Assembly: GCA_036362985.1 (NCBI GenBank)
Contig: JAYGXS010000010.1
Coordinates: forward strand, 6,688,078 to 6,752,077
DNA: 64,000 bases
DNA from: Ligula intestinalis
Taxonomy: Eukaryota; Platyhelminthes; Cestoda; Diphyllobothriidea; Diphyllobothriidae
Reading direction: 5' to 3'
The notes under the pieces are model-generated. The model did not search any database. It was not told where the DNA came from and saw nothing but the letters and a program-made list of their open reading frames with translations. Below, piece by piece: positions 1 through 14,050 of this stretch (its first letter is position 1; every line of letters begins with the position of its first letter). The position numbers and the translations under genes are program-made.

Positions 1-61
1 GCGCCTGGACAGTTGTGATTCGTGATGCAGTCAATGTCAAAACTGATGCTGGCTTAACTCG

Positions 62-95
62 CCCGAGGTGAATACCGTTACAAGTACAAGTAAAT
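62..95 (+). repeat. Short 3' end of RTE-like LINE
   Basis: ACCGTTACAAGTACAAGTAA matches the 3' end of the RTE-like element at 29926-29943 (GCCGTAACAAGTACAAGCAA). Only the terminal tract is present. Confidence 0.4.
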
Positions 96-1262
96 AAGAC
101 TGTATCCTATAAATACTGCTACTACCTATGCATGGATTACCCTTATCTGCTATTGTCTCTGATGATGTATCGAGGAAGGAATCCAAAACGTCAGGCGATT
201 TAAGCTCTTGTCCCAGCGATCGCATCTACTTCTTCTTCTCAAGTAACCTCTGCGTCTCATTTCTCCGCTTGCGTCCCCATATAATGCAGTCAACTTTTTT
301 CCGACCACCCCGGGCAAGCTGTCAAGGCCAGCTGCTCTAACAGACTCCACGAATTACGGTACGCATGCAGTCTTGAAATCACATCAAATAAAAAGCGTGT
401 GCCCTAAATATATTCATCTTTCCTGTCTCGCCTCGCAATGACCATCAGGCTGGCAGATATTTACCTTGTTGCCATGCACATGGACTCGCTATAACAGTAA
501 CGACTTATTTTTTTACACCTGGCCGTCACCAGTACGTCAGTGAATTAAAGTGTTTCGGGCAAAGGTAGTGGTACCAGTGATAACAGGAGTTTTGTGGCTG
601 GGGAAAATAGGATGGACAGAAAAGGAAAGTTGTAGAAGCAATTGTAGAGTAGTAAACCACATTCGTTTTTTGCGGTTTTAATCAGTGCTAGAATACACTT
701 TAATAACCAAAAGAATCACTTTAATTATTAATCCTACTGGTAGTATATAGTGAGTTGGATTGCCGCATCCTTTCACATGTATATTTGCCTGACAGGAGTT
801 GATCGGAAGCTTCAAACTATCGCAGACATAACTTCATGAGAACATGTGCTTCACTGGCACACGAGAGAACAGGAAAGGACAAAAAGTCTAAAACTGCACG
901 GCCGTCAACGATAACTCCAGCGCCCAGACGCAGACCCCAGGTTGCAATGGCTCCCTTTTAACGGGACTCCATAGCCAGCTTCGCCGATAAGAGAGCCAAG
1001 CGAATTATACCTGGCTCGTATTGGTTAACGGACAAGATACTTTCATAAAACTTAAAATCGCGAGGTCTTACATATGACTGGCAGCCGTAGAAGGTGATCG
1101 TTTCATAAACATGAAGTCTCGTCCCGGACGAAGCAACCGAAGAGACTACAAATTCGGCCAGATTACAGAACAACCTTCAGCAGCCAAGGACAAGGACGCA
1201 CACCTATCACATCCTTGGGCTCTGTGACTCGTCCAACGGGGTGGAAATGCCTTGCTGACTAC
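96..1262. other. No gene recognised
   Basis: Only short frames on both strands, none with a recognisable domain or splice context. Probably decayed repeat or intronic DNA of the JNK-type gene. Confidence 0.4.
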
Positions 1263-1612
1263 TAACTTACTTGACTTGTTACGACTGTGATTGCCTGATC
1301 TAGCCGGCCTCAATGATGTCACGAACGGTACCTCTCCATGCGTGGCGATTGGTGGCAGCGGATCTGGAAAGCTCCATCTAGTCTCTTTTCCAGCGACGGA
1401 GACCGAAGATAGAAGGTCCAAGAACTGCTTTCATGTTTTGACGGATGGCGTGGAGCCAAGTCTTCAGTTGCCCTCCTCTTCGACGTTTCCAGATGAGCTT
1501 TGGCGGTGGGTCGAGGGCAGCATAACAAAGCTTGTGCGGCGGATGGCGGAGAATGTGTCCAAACCACCTCAATCGCCTTTCTTGAATGGCCTGAGGTATC
1601 CTCGTGACGAGG
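1263..1612 (-). mobile_element. RTE-like LINE, 3' end of RT ORF
   Basis: The minus strand reads RRLRWFGHILRHPPHKL-type sequence, then PSIFGLRR and a conserved end close to ATHG.VPFVTSLRPARSG, the same C-terminal tail as the copy at 29600-29943 ('RWFGHVLRRPP'). Frames are shifted between the 91-, 82- and 64-residue pieces, so it is inactive. It meets an opposite-strand fragment at about 1612. Confidence 0.7.
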
Positions 1613-2740
1613 TATCCTTGCTGACGATACTACATGAAGGATTGTACCTCAACAACAGATCACCACCGTCTGTTTCATTGACTTCAAGACTGCCTTTGGT
1701 TCCATCCACAGAGAAGCTTTGTGGCAAACCTTTCTTGCTGACGGCGTCCGAATAAAGTAGCGCAATCTGATCAGAGTCTACTATAACACAACATCAGAAG
1801 AGTCAGGTTCGTTCCTCGATTCTTTTAAAGTTCTTAGTCGAATAGGTGATGTATCAATCAATTCTGCCTGAAAGCGGATGTGAAATGAGCCCTGAGTCTA
1901 GAGTATCTGGCCTGGAGTAGGCCGATAACATTGTCATATTTGGTAATACACCCGAGTGACTACAGCCAGCGCTAGATCGAATCGCAAGCTTCGCTGCAAC
2001 CTTTGGTCTTACGATTAACATGCACAGGACGAAGATCCTGACTACGTATCCTGGCACAGTACAACCACTGTTATCCAGTAATTACATCGTCGAAGTTTGT
2101 TGCTTCCGCTACTTGAGCGCGAATATACTAGCCAGCAGATAGGCCAAAGAAGAAATCAGGAACGGGATTAGTAAATCAGGAGCTGCAATTAGGCTGCTAG
2201 CCAGAACACTCGGGTCTCGCTCAGACTAGCTTACGTACTAAGCTGTTGATAAACAGGGCATCCATCAGACCGGTATTAGCATATGCTTGCGAAGCATGGC
2301 CAGTCTGAAAGACAGACAGCTTATCGCTCAAAGTCTTCGATCCGTGGTGTCTTCAACGCATCTTAAGAGCGTCCTGGCAGGATCGCAATATATAGCAGGT
2401 GTTTTAAACTACTAAGTCAAGCATCATACATCCAGCATCGCTGATTGCAAAGGTTTGACCATGTCCTGCGCAAGCCATCGACGGACCTCTGCAGATTGGC
2501 CGTGAACGCTTTTCGTAGTTCCCACTGGAGATACCAACATGACGGTCAACTAAAGAAATGGCTCAGCACCGTTAAGTCGGACGTTGAATGGATGGGCCTA
2601 GTAAACGTTTACGGCTTGTGATGCTGGAAGAAACAATGGATTGACATGGGCGAGGAGCTCGCTTCCGATCGCTGCCAATGGGCCGCCGCTATCCTTGACA
2701 TCCGTGAAGCTGATTCATCTAACAACCGTAGTTAATCGGA
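1613..2740 (+). mobile_element. Decayed non-LTR reverse transcriptase, central part
   Basis: Plus-strand translation shows QQITTVCFIDFKTAFGSIHR (RT motif A, D..TAF), then after breaks ADNIVIFGNTPE (remnant of YADD with the tyrosine codon now TAG and the second Asp now Asn), FAATFGLTINMHRTKIL, and a thumb-like part to about 2740. Many stops. Motif order is correct for an RTE-type RT, so it is one decayed copy rather than scattered pieces. Confidence 0.6.
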
Positions 2741-3937
<1,197 letters not shown>

Positions 3938-5035
3938 ATGACGTCATACGGCTATGATCATGCCTGATTTGGCTGGTTTCGACGAGGTCATGATTCGTAC
4001 CTTTTTACGCGTGGCGATTAGCGGCAGCTGGTCCGGAAAGCTCCAAACATTCTTTTCTCCAGCGGCGGAGACCGAAAACAGAAGGTCCAAGAACCGTCTT
4101 GAGTTCCCCTGTTTTTCGATGTCTCCAAAGGTGTTGCGACGCCAGATCGAGTACAGCATTGCAAAGCTTGTGAGGCGGACGACGGAGAATGTGGCCAAAC
4201 CACCTCAGTAGTCCATCTTGGACGGCCTGAGATAGCCTCGCCATACTAACGCAGCTAGTGCGGACTGTTTCATTTGAGATGAAGTCGGTATACTTCACCC
4301 GAAGGATGGTCTCCAAGCAATGGTGGTCAAATACATCCAGTCTTCGCCCATCTTCGAAGGGCAAAACCCTAGCATTCATGTCCATTGAGGACAGACTGGA
4401 CGGATGCACAGTACACACGGATTTTCGCGACGATGGAGATGTCGGGTTGGATCTAAATGCGCTTTCGGTGGACTGACAAAAACTAGCGAGCAACATCGAT
4501 TCGGGTGACAATGTCGTCCCTATTCTGGCTATTCGATAGCAGCCAGGCCTTGAGGAAGTTAAAGCTATCTGCCTCAGGGGTGCCTTCCCCTGGTCAGGGA
4601 TGCAGCTCGAAAATAATTTGGTCCCCCAGTATTTATAGGTAAGCCAACCGACATAGCGATCTTAGTCATTCGGGACACTACAGACTGTAGATCACAAAAG
4701 TTTGAGGCTAGCGGGGCAATATTGTCGGCGTAGTCAAGATCAATCCGTCGGCGTCCGGGTGCAAGCTCAACACCATCCTCGTTACGTAGGGTCTTTCCAA
4801 GAATTCAGTTCAGTAAAATAGAATGGGTGACAGGGAGCAGTTTTGTCGAACACCAGAGCGGATACCGAACGGTTGGGAGAGCATGTTGTGGACCAAAGTC
4901 GAACATTAGTGGAATAAAGATAGGCCCTAATCATGGCAATGATGTTGTTTGGTACTTTATTTAGTTCCGTTATTCGCCACAGCGACTCACCATGCATCGA
5001 CGAGTTTAACAAAGGCGGCCGTCGGTTTATGGCAG
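3938..5035 (-). mobile_element. RTE-like LINE, 3' half, broken
   Basis: On the minus strand, starting at 5012, LNKVPNNIIAMIRAYLYST corresponds to the RT segment '..GVPTELIAMIKAYYRST' of the 28-kb copy; then decayed palm; then FDHHCLETILRVKYTDFISN and RWFGHILRRPPHKL, ending ARKKVR-like tail near 3944. Same family and order as 27884-29943, with frameshifts and a shortened tail (the GQLKTWL.. part is lost between ELKT and VLGPS). Dead copy lying in the same direction as the JNK exon. Confidence 0.75.
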
Positions 5036-7239
5036 CTAAGGCGAAATTCCAGAATGCGCTTCGGCGTAAATATCTAGTCTACGCATCCACGGCTAACCCA
5101 TAATCCGGCTTGATCGGACTTCTTCCTAGAGTCTCGTATAGACTGGAATCTTCTGACGTGAACAACAGTGAAAACCCCCGACGAGGCTTATACCACGATA
5201 TTTCACGCACTTCGTCTCATCTCTATTTTTTGAAGGATACCTGAACCCCAATCATTCCGCACTACTTAATCTCTCTACGCATGACGATTCACTAGACGCA
5301 AAAACTTTCCTCCAACTCAAACATGTCGCTCTCACGAAAGCAGAGCTTTGGATTAGTAATATTCGAAGCCGTAAAACTGCATTATTTTGGTGTAACAGGT
5401 AACACTAATGGCAGACTAGATTGGGTCCTTCCGAATCAAGCGCACGCGTGTAGAAGCAACGTTTCATTACTCAAACCAATTTCAAAGATGAGTATGGGCT
5501 TCTTAGACAAGGCGGCAAAGGAATACGATATGTTATAAAAATTCATCATCGGCAGTTGGCAGTCGGTTTACTTCTCCAAAACTGACTGTGAGCAGGCAAC
5601 ATGCGAGGACATCTGAGAATAAGCATGGTATGAAACGAAATTCTAGACCACAAAAGCAAGTAAATATGGTTCATCTACATACGGCATGGGCAGAGTATAT
5701 ATGGCCACAATTTCATTGTTATCGTCTGGGAACCTAAAGTAAAGTTTTCCTTTGCATTCTACCAGTAGACCTAGGCAAAAGTTCCATACGAGGGATTAGT
5801 ACATGATGCAAAGAGGAAAAGTCGACAAATTTGATATATATATGGAATTTTTTATAGACTTAACAAGCATTTATGACTTGAAACACGATCGCATGCCGAC
5901 GTGCAGATTACTAAGCAAACTGCACCAGATTTTTACTCCTTTTGTAAACGAGGAAAGAAAAACACACGACTAAATCATCAATGTCCCTTAGATGCCCTTT
6001 TAAAGAGCTATTTCGTGACCAAAAGAGTATAAAATAAAAGGATATAGAATACATATTGCCAGAAGATTGGGACGCACAGTAAGAATTCTGGCGCATCAAA
6101 ATTCCTCATGACCAAAGTTATCATTTACAACTTGTTTTTATGAAAAAAAGTTCGATGGTGCCTGATACACATAGAAAAATATTTAACCGATATTTTTGCT
6201 AGTTTTTCAAAACAGTTGTGTAAACTTACACAACAAATCCCTGAGCGCCCGCCCCAATGGGTCTCAGACCAGAATAGCGCTTGGGAATGACAAACTGCGA
6301 GTCGCCAACAACCTCCACGTGAAAATTATCCGGGATGCGCTGAGTACATGGTGCCGGCTCCGTGTGAACGTCCATAACAGGGGAAATGGGCCTACCACTC
6401 CGAAATCACAAAGCAATATAGCGATAGCGCTGTGGTGCACCCTATTTTAAATTGAGCTCTCATTATTATCATTTTCGTCTATCCTATAATAAGAAACTCA
6501 GATTATGCAAGATCAGTATATCCATTTTTACAAAATAATTCCTCTGTTTACCATGTGAATGCATCTAAATTGGAATATAGACCGAAAAGTGCTGGCCAAT
6601 ATTAGTTAGTTTGATTTGAAAGATTGAATTCTTGTTTATATAAAAGAGTTTAATGCAGAGTTTTGTGTGAAATTAGGGGAGCCAAAAACCCTATCCGAGG
6701 GTTTGTATGCCAGTTTCTAACTTTGAAAACGCTCATGCGTATTATTTATGAGTTCCTACGTGTGTTACATGGCACATTTGCGATGGTGCCATTACTCAGC
6801 GTTACTTCATTATTTTTCGTTGTCCTATTTAATTTTCTGAAACGTGTATGAACTTCTTTATGTTCTTTTTTTGGAGAAAATAGACAAGAACATTTAAGAA
6901 CCACATAAACGACATAAACTCACGATAATATCAGCAATTTCATTGTCCCTTCTATGCCAACAAATGAATACGTTATACCGCATGGATGAATTGTTACCTT
7001 ATTTGAAGTATATGGTACAATTTACCAAAGAAGTGATAACCATTTATTTCAATCGGAGTTTCAATGACCTTCTGGAGGAACTCCATTGTTTACATGTGGC
7101 TCATGCATTATAAATGTTTTTTACAATTGCATATCAATAAAAGGATGACTTGTATTGGCCCAACCGCTGGTGCATGTTCCAATACACATGTGTGCATGTA
7201 TATTTGAAGGGTAACAGGCAAGGCATGCCCTTGAGGACC
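5036..7239. other. AT-rich stretch without recognised gene
   Basis: Only short ORFs (5323-5538, 6196-6450, 6663-6851), none with a known domain or clear splice sites. 6240-6450 is more GC-rich than its surroundings and may be a dispersed-repeat fragment. Confidence 0.35.
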
Positions 7240-8922
7240 CTATTAATGTAAATTAATCCATATCATTGTTACAGTCAATAGGAAGTTGTAGCAAGATGTG
7301 GTTATATGACAAATATTCGAATGCGTTGTCTCGGAACAGTATGAAGACAAGCTGCAGACAGAAAAATTGATTAAAATGCTGGCCATAAGAAATCGTGTTG
7401 TGCAAGTCACCTTTTGTCAAATAAAATGACATCAAGTCTTATCTTAAATTCCTCGAGGTTGTTGGTGGAAACCGTCTCGCTTGGTAGCAGGTTCCATGGT
7501 CTGACCACCCGTTGGCTGAAGTAAAACTTTCTGAGATCCAATCGAGTACGTTTGTTTGGGACATTGTAAGGCTGGCCACGCAGGTGATTCGTGTTGGTTA
7601 ACTCAAAGAAATACTCCAATTTAATGAAGGGGCCGGGGCCAAGGTTATCCGGAATGTCCAGAGCAGGCTGCACTGTAAGTGCCTGTAAGACAAGGAAAAA
7701 AAGTTGAAGGTTGATTCAATTATTTCAGATATGGTAAGTCGTAGAGACCATTGACCATATTTGTCGCCTTCCTTTGCACTTGTTCAAGAAGCTCCATATT
7801 TGTTTTCGACCACAGTGTCCAAACTGGCATTCCGTATTCAAGATATAGTCTCACAAAGGCGCCAAATATTTTTTTGAAGTTTTCAGGTGGGAAGATCTGT
7901 GAACGCTCGTCTTATCCAGTGCCGGGTACTAGTTGCCTTCAGGACGGCCGTTCTACAGTGCTCTGTTGGCATCAAGTAAGCGGTTGTCCATATACCTAGA
8001 TCTTAATGCGTATCAACCTCTTTTGATGTGGCTCCACTGATATAATCACTGTGTTTCTGCAAAAGATATTGCTGATCCATTTAAAATTGTTTCCTTGAAC
8101 TCCCACGTCCCAAATGTTCTGTAGAAGAAGCCTGTGCGGAACACTATCGAAGGACTTGTTGAAGTCGAAAAATATGATATCAATTGGAAAGCCCTTACCG
8201 GTGGCCTTTGGCCACTTCTCATGCAATTAAAGAGCAATCGTGAGACGACAGTGTCCTGGGCAAAATCCGTGCTGTGCATCACATAATATTCTGTTACTTT
8301 CCAGGAATCCCATTAAACGTCTGTTGATAATGCGCTCCATTTTTTGCAAGCGACGCAAGTTAGACTTACAGGATGGTAATTTTTGCAATCAAGTCGTGAA
8401 TCTCCCTTATAGATCGGGTTGACGTTTGCCCACTTCCATTCTTCCGGGAGCTTGTCTTCTTCATGAGACCTCTGGACGATGGCAGTCAGAGGTTTGCACA
8501 GTTCCTTAGCCATTTCTCTTAGCTCGAGTGTAAGAATTTTATCCGGTCCAGGTGATTTGGTAGGCTTAAGGTGAAGTAATTCTGCCCTGACAGTGGCGTG
8601 TGAAAACTCTAGGTCCTCTGTTTTGGGCAATGAGGAGAAGAGGAGGGGCGGAGATATTTATCGACGAGTGGACGCATCAGAGGCAAGAGAAGTAGGTTCT
8701 CGCGTGTAGACGGATTTAAAGAAATCGGAGAGAAGGGAGGCTTTCATCTGGTCTTTGGTCGCCAGATCTCCATCTGCTGATCTCAGGAACGGGATCAGTT
8801 CCTGACATATTTTCGTGCTTCTTATATAGCCATACAGTATCTTGGGGTGTTCCAACGTGTTGTTTAGTATGTTCAACTCGTATTTTTTTGCGCAGCTTAG
8901 TAGATTCACTTTTAGTTTTAGT
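7240..8922 (-). mobile_element. CR1-like LINE, 5'-truncated copy B
   Basis: Reading down the minus strand: NILNNTLEHPKILYGYIRST (linker before RT, 8909-8658), HLKPTKSPGPDKILTLELRE (RT, 8630-8313), FDFNKSFDSVPHRLL (motif A, near 8130), WTLWSKTNMELLEQVQRKAT (thumb, near 7800) and the C-terminal LDLRKFYFSQRVVRPWNLLP (7673-7407). The palm between motif A and thumb, including YADD, is missing near 8000, and frames shift several times. The 3' tail after 7407 is noncoding. It begins where the 3' end of copy A stops. Confidence 0.82.
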
Positions 8923-9059
8923 TTTCTAGTTTATTTGTTGAGGATAATCTGCAATGCCTTTGAAAACCCTATTAAACACTTGTACAAGCACCTTCAAAAA
9001 TTTTTTAACCACTACTAACATAGTATTGACAAACAGTGAGTAGCATTGTTTTTTTTACA

Positions 9060-11930
9060 ATATATGTCTGGTTTTTAGAGTTCGGATTTGGAGAGAGGAG
9101 CGGGGACGCATGTAATTATCCAAGCGTTGTTTGTATATCTGAAGGGAAGTGGCCTCCACGACTGACTGTGGAAGGTTTTTCACTGTTGCGTGAAGAATTC
9201 AGAGCAAAGTTTTAGCTTGGACATCTTCATGCGCAGCTTCATTGTGTGCCGACGGAGATGAGGCGAGAGGTGCCACTGAAACATGTCTTCAAAGCATAAT
9301 CCTTTCTCAAGACCGTTTATTATCTTTTTAACTAGGATAAGATCCCTCTTTGTTGCCTGTAATGCAGAGGGAATAAATTTAGGCATGCCAGTCTATCTAT
9401 GTAAGTGTGGTTCTTTACACATCTTACTAGCTTTGTTGCCCGACGCTGCACTTTCTCCAGACATGCTGTGTCCTTTGCTAGCCATGGCCGCCACGCCTGT
9501 ATGCGATACTCTTGGTGTGGTCGAACAAATGTGCCGTATACTCTGCCAAAGAGATCTTCATCGAAGGCTTGAAACGCCCTTTTTATAGCGTGCAGCACTC
9601 CCGTGGCTTTATTTGCAGCTTTGACCGATTGTAATGAGGGCTTCAGATTACTCTGTATCCAAATGCCGAGGTTTTTTGCGTAGATACTACCGGAATTTAG
9701 ATGTTTTGTAGGTGATACGTCCTGCTGCTCTGGGGGATAGGGTAGTTTGTTGGAGGCAGATGGAGGACGGCACATCCAGCAGCCATCTCTCGGACCACGT
9801 CTGCAGTTTGCAAAGATTATTTTGCAGAGCATCTCGGTCGCTTGGGCCCTTAATGACCTGCCAGAGCTTAACGTCATCGGTTAACATGATTTTACCGCAG
9901 TCCAGTTCTTGAAGGCTGTCATTTACATAGAGAATGAAGAGTAGAGGACCGAGAACGGAGCCTTGAGGAACCCCACCAACTACGTCAACCCAGTCCGATT
10001 TATCCTCCCCGATGCAAACGCGTTGTTTTCGACCGACTAAAATGACCTAATGCAGTCCAAAATTTTCCTCGTGATGCCAAAAATGCGCAGTTTATGAAAA
10101 AGGCGTTGATGGGGCAGGCTGTCAAAGGCTTTGCGAAAATCGATGTACACTACGTTCACTTCTAAGCCCTCTTCTAAAGCACTTGAAGTAAGTAAATTTG
10201 AAAGGCAGGAGCGCCCTCGCCGAAAGCCATGTTGGAAATTTTGTATGATGTCAATTTCATCGCAAAATCTTAGTATGGCCTGCTAGGCAAGGACCTCTAT
10301 CATTTTGCAGGAAAGGCAAGTCAAGTTTATGGGCCAAAAGCTGTTTGCAGACATATTGTTACCTTCCTTATATAACGGTACGATATTGGCCGTCTTCCAC
10401 TGCAAAGGCAAGTCCCCTGTTCTCATGGGAAGCTCGAACAGAATTGAAAAAGGCACCGATAGCTCGGTCGACAGTTCTTTAAGTATCGTTCCAGGGATCC
10501 CATCTGGTCCAGGAGACTTGTCTGGTTTGATGTGACTGAGGACATGTCTTACGCCTGCGACAGAAAACGTAACAGTTTCAATAACGGGTGTACCTTCGCC
10601 CACTTCTTCTCCTGAATTGTCGTTGGGAAATTCCATCATAAACACCGATGTGAAAAACTCTGACAGTAACTCTACTTTCTGCGGTCCTTCCGTTACTACG
10701 TTTCCGAGGTTATCCTTTAGAGCTGCAATGTCGTCCCGGTGCTTCCTTTTACTGCGGATGTATCCATTAAACTTCTTTGAACATATTGTGGCTTGTGTTG
10801 TAAGTTAACGCCCAAAGGGCGTTCTAGAATTTCGTATTTTCTTACGGCATATATTTCGTGCACTTTATTTTCAGCAAGTGATGTTGAATCTTGAAGATGC
10901 TCGTACTTTTTGCACAACCTTTGTTACTTCTTCATGCCCCTTTTTATCGGCTGGTTGACATATGGAGATCTGGCACATGGTCTTATTACTTTCATTGGGC
11001 AACGGGCTTCAATTAAGCGCTCTACAGTCCCTTGGATATGCTGCCATAATTCATTTGTATCGTTTATATTGGGTAACCAGTTTTCTGCGGAAGCGGTACG
11101 TCTCATTTCTTCAAAATTGGCTTTTCAAATATTTCTGCGCCTCTTTATTTGTGATTTTGGAGACAGTAGGTAACACGCGCAGGTAAAAGCAACGTGGTCG
11201 CTTAACCCAAGTGGCGGTTGTGAGTTCACTTCTCTTATGATCCCCTCTTCCTTACTAAAAACGAGATCTACACAGTTTGATCGTTGGCCTTCTCGCAGCC
11301 GGGTTGTGAAGTCTATGTGTTAAATGAGATATTCGTCCAAAGAAAACGGAAGTAGTTGATAATTGAAAGGTTCTGCTGCGGCCTTTACTCCAGGTCTCAT
11401 CCAATCGATGCCAGGAGCGTTAAAATCACCAAGGAGTAATAGTTTTTCCTGTTTACAGATAACTGTCAGTAAACCTAGCAGTTCTACGTCGTCACATTCG
11501 TTGGAACCGGGACGCCGATAAACAGCGCATATATTGAGTGCCGGATGTTGCCTTATCTTAATTTTGCATGAAATTATTTCATATCGTCGTAGGGCTATGT
11601 CTGCGATTTCCCTCTGACAACAGGAAATTTCATTGGCTACATAAAGTGCCACTCCTCCGCCCCTACATTGAGAATTGTCGCAGCGGAACAGTTGGTAGCC
11701 TTCAATGCTGGCTTTGCTGATCCATATTGCTTCGGTCAGCCAAGTCTCTGTTAATGCAATTATGTGCGGCTTCTGCTCAGATACTATTGTTTTGAGTTCG
11801 TCAAGTTTATTGAAGAGACTCTGACAATTGGAATAATAGATCTCGAGGCAGCGGCCACTATTGTTTGTGGTATCTTCTAGAACCGGCTGGTTGACCTGGG
11901 TTACGTTTTCCGCCTGACTACTACCGGCCC
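9060..11930 (-). mobile_element. CR1-like LINE copy A: endonuclease and reverse transcriptase
   Basis: Order on the minus strand: APE-type endonuclease with YYSNCQSLFNKLDELK, LTETWL (catalytic Glu), LLLLGDFNAPGIDW and GLSDHVAF (SDH); RT with HIKPDKSPGPDGIPGTILKE (10645-10283), VVYIDFRKAFDSLPHQRL (motif A, near 10140), MLTDDVKLW (YADD box, altered to LTDD) and a thumb KAANKATGVLHAIKRAF...WLAKDTACLEKVQRRATKLV; then a C-terminal tail to 9180. In-frame stops and shifts break it (for example after the endonuclease near 11320). CR1/jockey-superfamily elements cut DNA with the endonuclease and prime reverse transcription at the nick. This copy is inactive but nearly full length. Confidence 0.88.
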
Positions 11931-12011
11931 AAGAAAATTTCGTTCAATGTGGAATATTTCTCCGCCGGTTTCACCTTTGTTCTTTCGGTCGTTTAGATCG
12001 TTTTTCAAAAG

Positions 12012-13109
12012 TCACATTTTCCTGCGTTCCTTTGGTTCATAATCCGACTGAAAGAAAACTCCAGCATGCATGGTCCGCAGAGACGACTTTCTTTCCAGCA
12101 TAAGCTGTGCCTGCGCTTTGGTGTCCCAAATGACCTTTAATGGTCGTGGCCGAGAGCTTGAACAATTTGGCGGCTGATCCTTGCCTATTATAAATGTTTT
12201 GAGAATTTTTACAGACTTAGTGCCCCTAAGCAGTGATTTAGCGTACTGCCGAACGAGACCTCGATCGTGCTCCACCTTAGCCCCAGCAACTGTAGCCGTT
12301 GATTCTGGTTCACCCTGTATTACTATATGTTGCTTACCGTTGGCTTGAGATTGGGCCGTGGTCACATCGCACTAAAGCAGAGTAGCAGCAGGGGTTTCGA
12401 AGTCCAGATCTGTGATAGATTCGATGAAAATTTTGCTGGTAGCATTTTCTTCTAAGTTACCGTTTGCCCTTTGATCCAATTCAAGTTCCTTTTCTTCAGA
12501 ATTCTCCTCTTGGAGTGATTGTCTTGCTTTTAGTTCACATGGCGTGCTCCAAGTTCTGTCTCGCGATAAAACTGAGGGCTTTGGTTGGTCTTTAGTAGAC
12601 CGTTCTGCATTTGCCTTCTGCTGGCGTATGCACCTGCGTTTGGCCCTGCTGGACTCGTGGTTTCTTGGTTTATCAACTACTGACCTATCCTCTACATGCG
12701 CCGCATCCTCTTGTAGTAGTTGCCTTACTTTTTGTTCACATGGCGTGCTCCAGGTGCTGTCTTGCGATAAAACTGAGGGCTTTGGGTGGTCTTTAGCAGG
12801 TTGCTCTTCAGCCGCCTTCTGCTGGCGTATGCGTATGCGTTTGGCTCTGCTGGATTCATGGCTTCCTGGTTTATAAACCACTGACCTGTCCTCTGCATGC
12901 GCCGCATCCGATGATGTTATCTTATTGTGCTTTATGAGCACTGCTAGTATCTCCGCGTAAAATTCAGGGCTTCCCTCTAAACGCATTACGCGCTTGGCTA
13001 GGTTAAGAAATCCATTGCAATCTGCACGTGCAGGCTTATTTGGCTGGGTGGTGTTAGGTTCTAAGATTTCCTCAAATCCTATCTTAAAAACCAATTCGAA
13101 GTAGTACAA
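12012..13109 (-). pseudogene. CR1-like LINE copy A: ORF1 with internal tandem repeat and one stop
   Basis: A minus-strand ORF from 13109 runs to a TAG at 12372-12374, and the same frame stays open from 12365 to 12012, so one stop splits ORF1. The first part contains two copies of a ~67-residue unit (each with HESSRAKR..IRQQKA and KPSVLS.D.TWSTPCE). The second part reads LLRGTKSVKILKTFIIGKDQ and VFFQSDYEPKERRKM, the end of the RRM-like domain common to LINE ORF1 proteins. ORF1 proteins bind the element RNA. It lies directly 5' of the endonuclease, as expected. Confidence 0.75.
12510..12911 (-). repeat. Two tandem ~201-bp units inside LINE ORF1
   Basis: Two adjacent copies, about 201 bp apart, of a Lys/Arg/Ser-rich coding unit, marked by GCGCCGCATCC near 12700 and 12900. 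The period is a multiple of three, so the frame is kept. Confidence 0.7.
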
Positions 13110-13640
13110 CTTCGAAATATAGTATCAGAACCAGCTGATATAAGCAGTGGTGTCCTCACCTGATTTTTTTCGCCTTCAAGCTGGCCGCGGCTAACTCCAC
13201 CTCAGTTAAAGGATATGAAAGTTTTTCCAGACCCCAAGTATTCTTACTATAAATCCGTAACACGTATAATGTATAGTTATTTCATGTTTTTCCAGTATTT
13301 TACATTAGAAGTCAGGTTTTTACTGAAAACAAACTCCTTATTTCGCACACTATTGACCTAGCAAAAGACCAAAACAAATGCAATAGTCACTACGAAAGAA
13401 GGGGTTTGGGTTAGGGTTTTTCTTGCCTTCCGGGGGTTTTGATGGCACCAAAGATGTGCTTTACAAATAAACATTATTATTATAAGACGGTTGGTGAAAA
13501 AAGATACGTTTTTGCATACTGGGTGGTCTAGGATTTCGTACGCGTTATTGAAAGCGCTTCGGCTGTTTCTGGGAGTACCTTGTCAAAGGTTGTAAGAGGC
13601 GGCTTACATAAATTAACCTAATTACACCCGTTTGAGTATA
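13110..13640. other. No gene recognised
   Basis: Flank of the CR1-like element, including its likely 5' UTR. No supported coding frame. Confidence 0.35.
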
Positions 13641-13654
13641 TCTTAGCGACTTGG

Positions 13655-13755
13655 CCTTCTGGGTGTGAGCTGGTTGTGAAGTCGGTAAAGCGTCCGACAT
13701 TATAAAATGGGGTCCGTGGTTCAAATCCAGCCATCGACGAACATTCTTTTTTTCA
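13655..13755 (+). repeat. tRNA-like sequence (probable SINE head)
   Basis: TGGTTGTGAAGTCGGTAAAG resembles a tRNA A box and D arm, and GTGGTTCAAATCCAGCC, 40 bases on, resembles the B box and T arm (GGTTCAAATCC). A run of seven T follows at about 13746, like an RNA polymerase III terminator. Acceptor and anticodon stems do not fold well, so a tRNA-derived SINE or pseudo-tRNA is more likely than a working tRNA. Confidence 0.4.
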
Positions 13756-14050
13756 GCTAGCAGAGATGGATCGTGCACGTTAGCGTTACCCATGCTATTG
13801 GAAACTATATAAGAGTGCATTTATTCAAAGTCTGCAAGCAACCGGCCGTGCTAAAATAGATAGTGAAAAAATTTACTTGTGAAATTAATTTCAACAGTCA
13901 ACATTTGTAATGTGAACGACTCAGACTTTGTTGTAAGAAGCTCTTTGCACTGTAACAATCAGATTCAGAAGCAGCGATGTTGTTCTTAGGAGCAAGTGAA
14001 CTTCCAGACTTGTGCTGATCGTAGGGATAACTTCCAGATCGTGGTATAAT

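Noticed and set aside
1291..1755. 154-codon plus-strand frame
   Set aside because: It is antisense to the RTE-like LINE tail up to 1612 and then runs out of frame through an RT relic.
12544..12876. 110-codon plus-strand Cys/Leu-rich frame
   Set aside because: Antisense shadow of the repeated unit in LINE ORF1.
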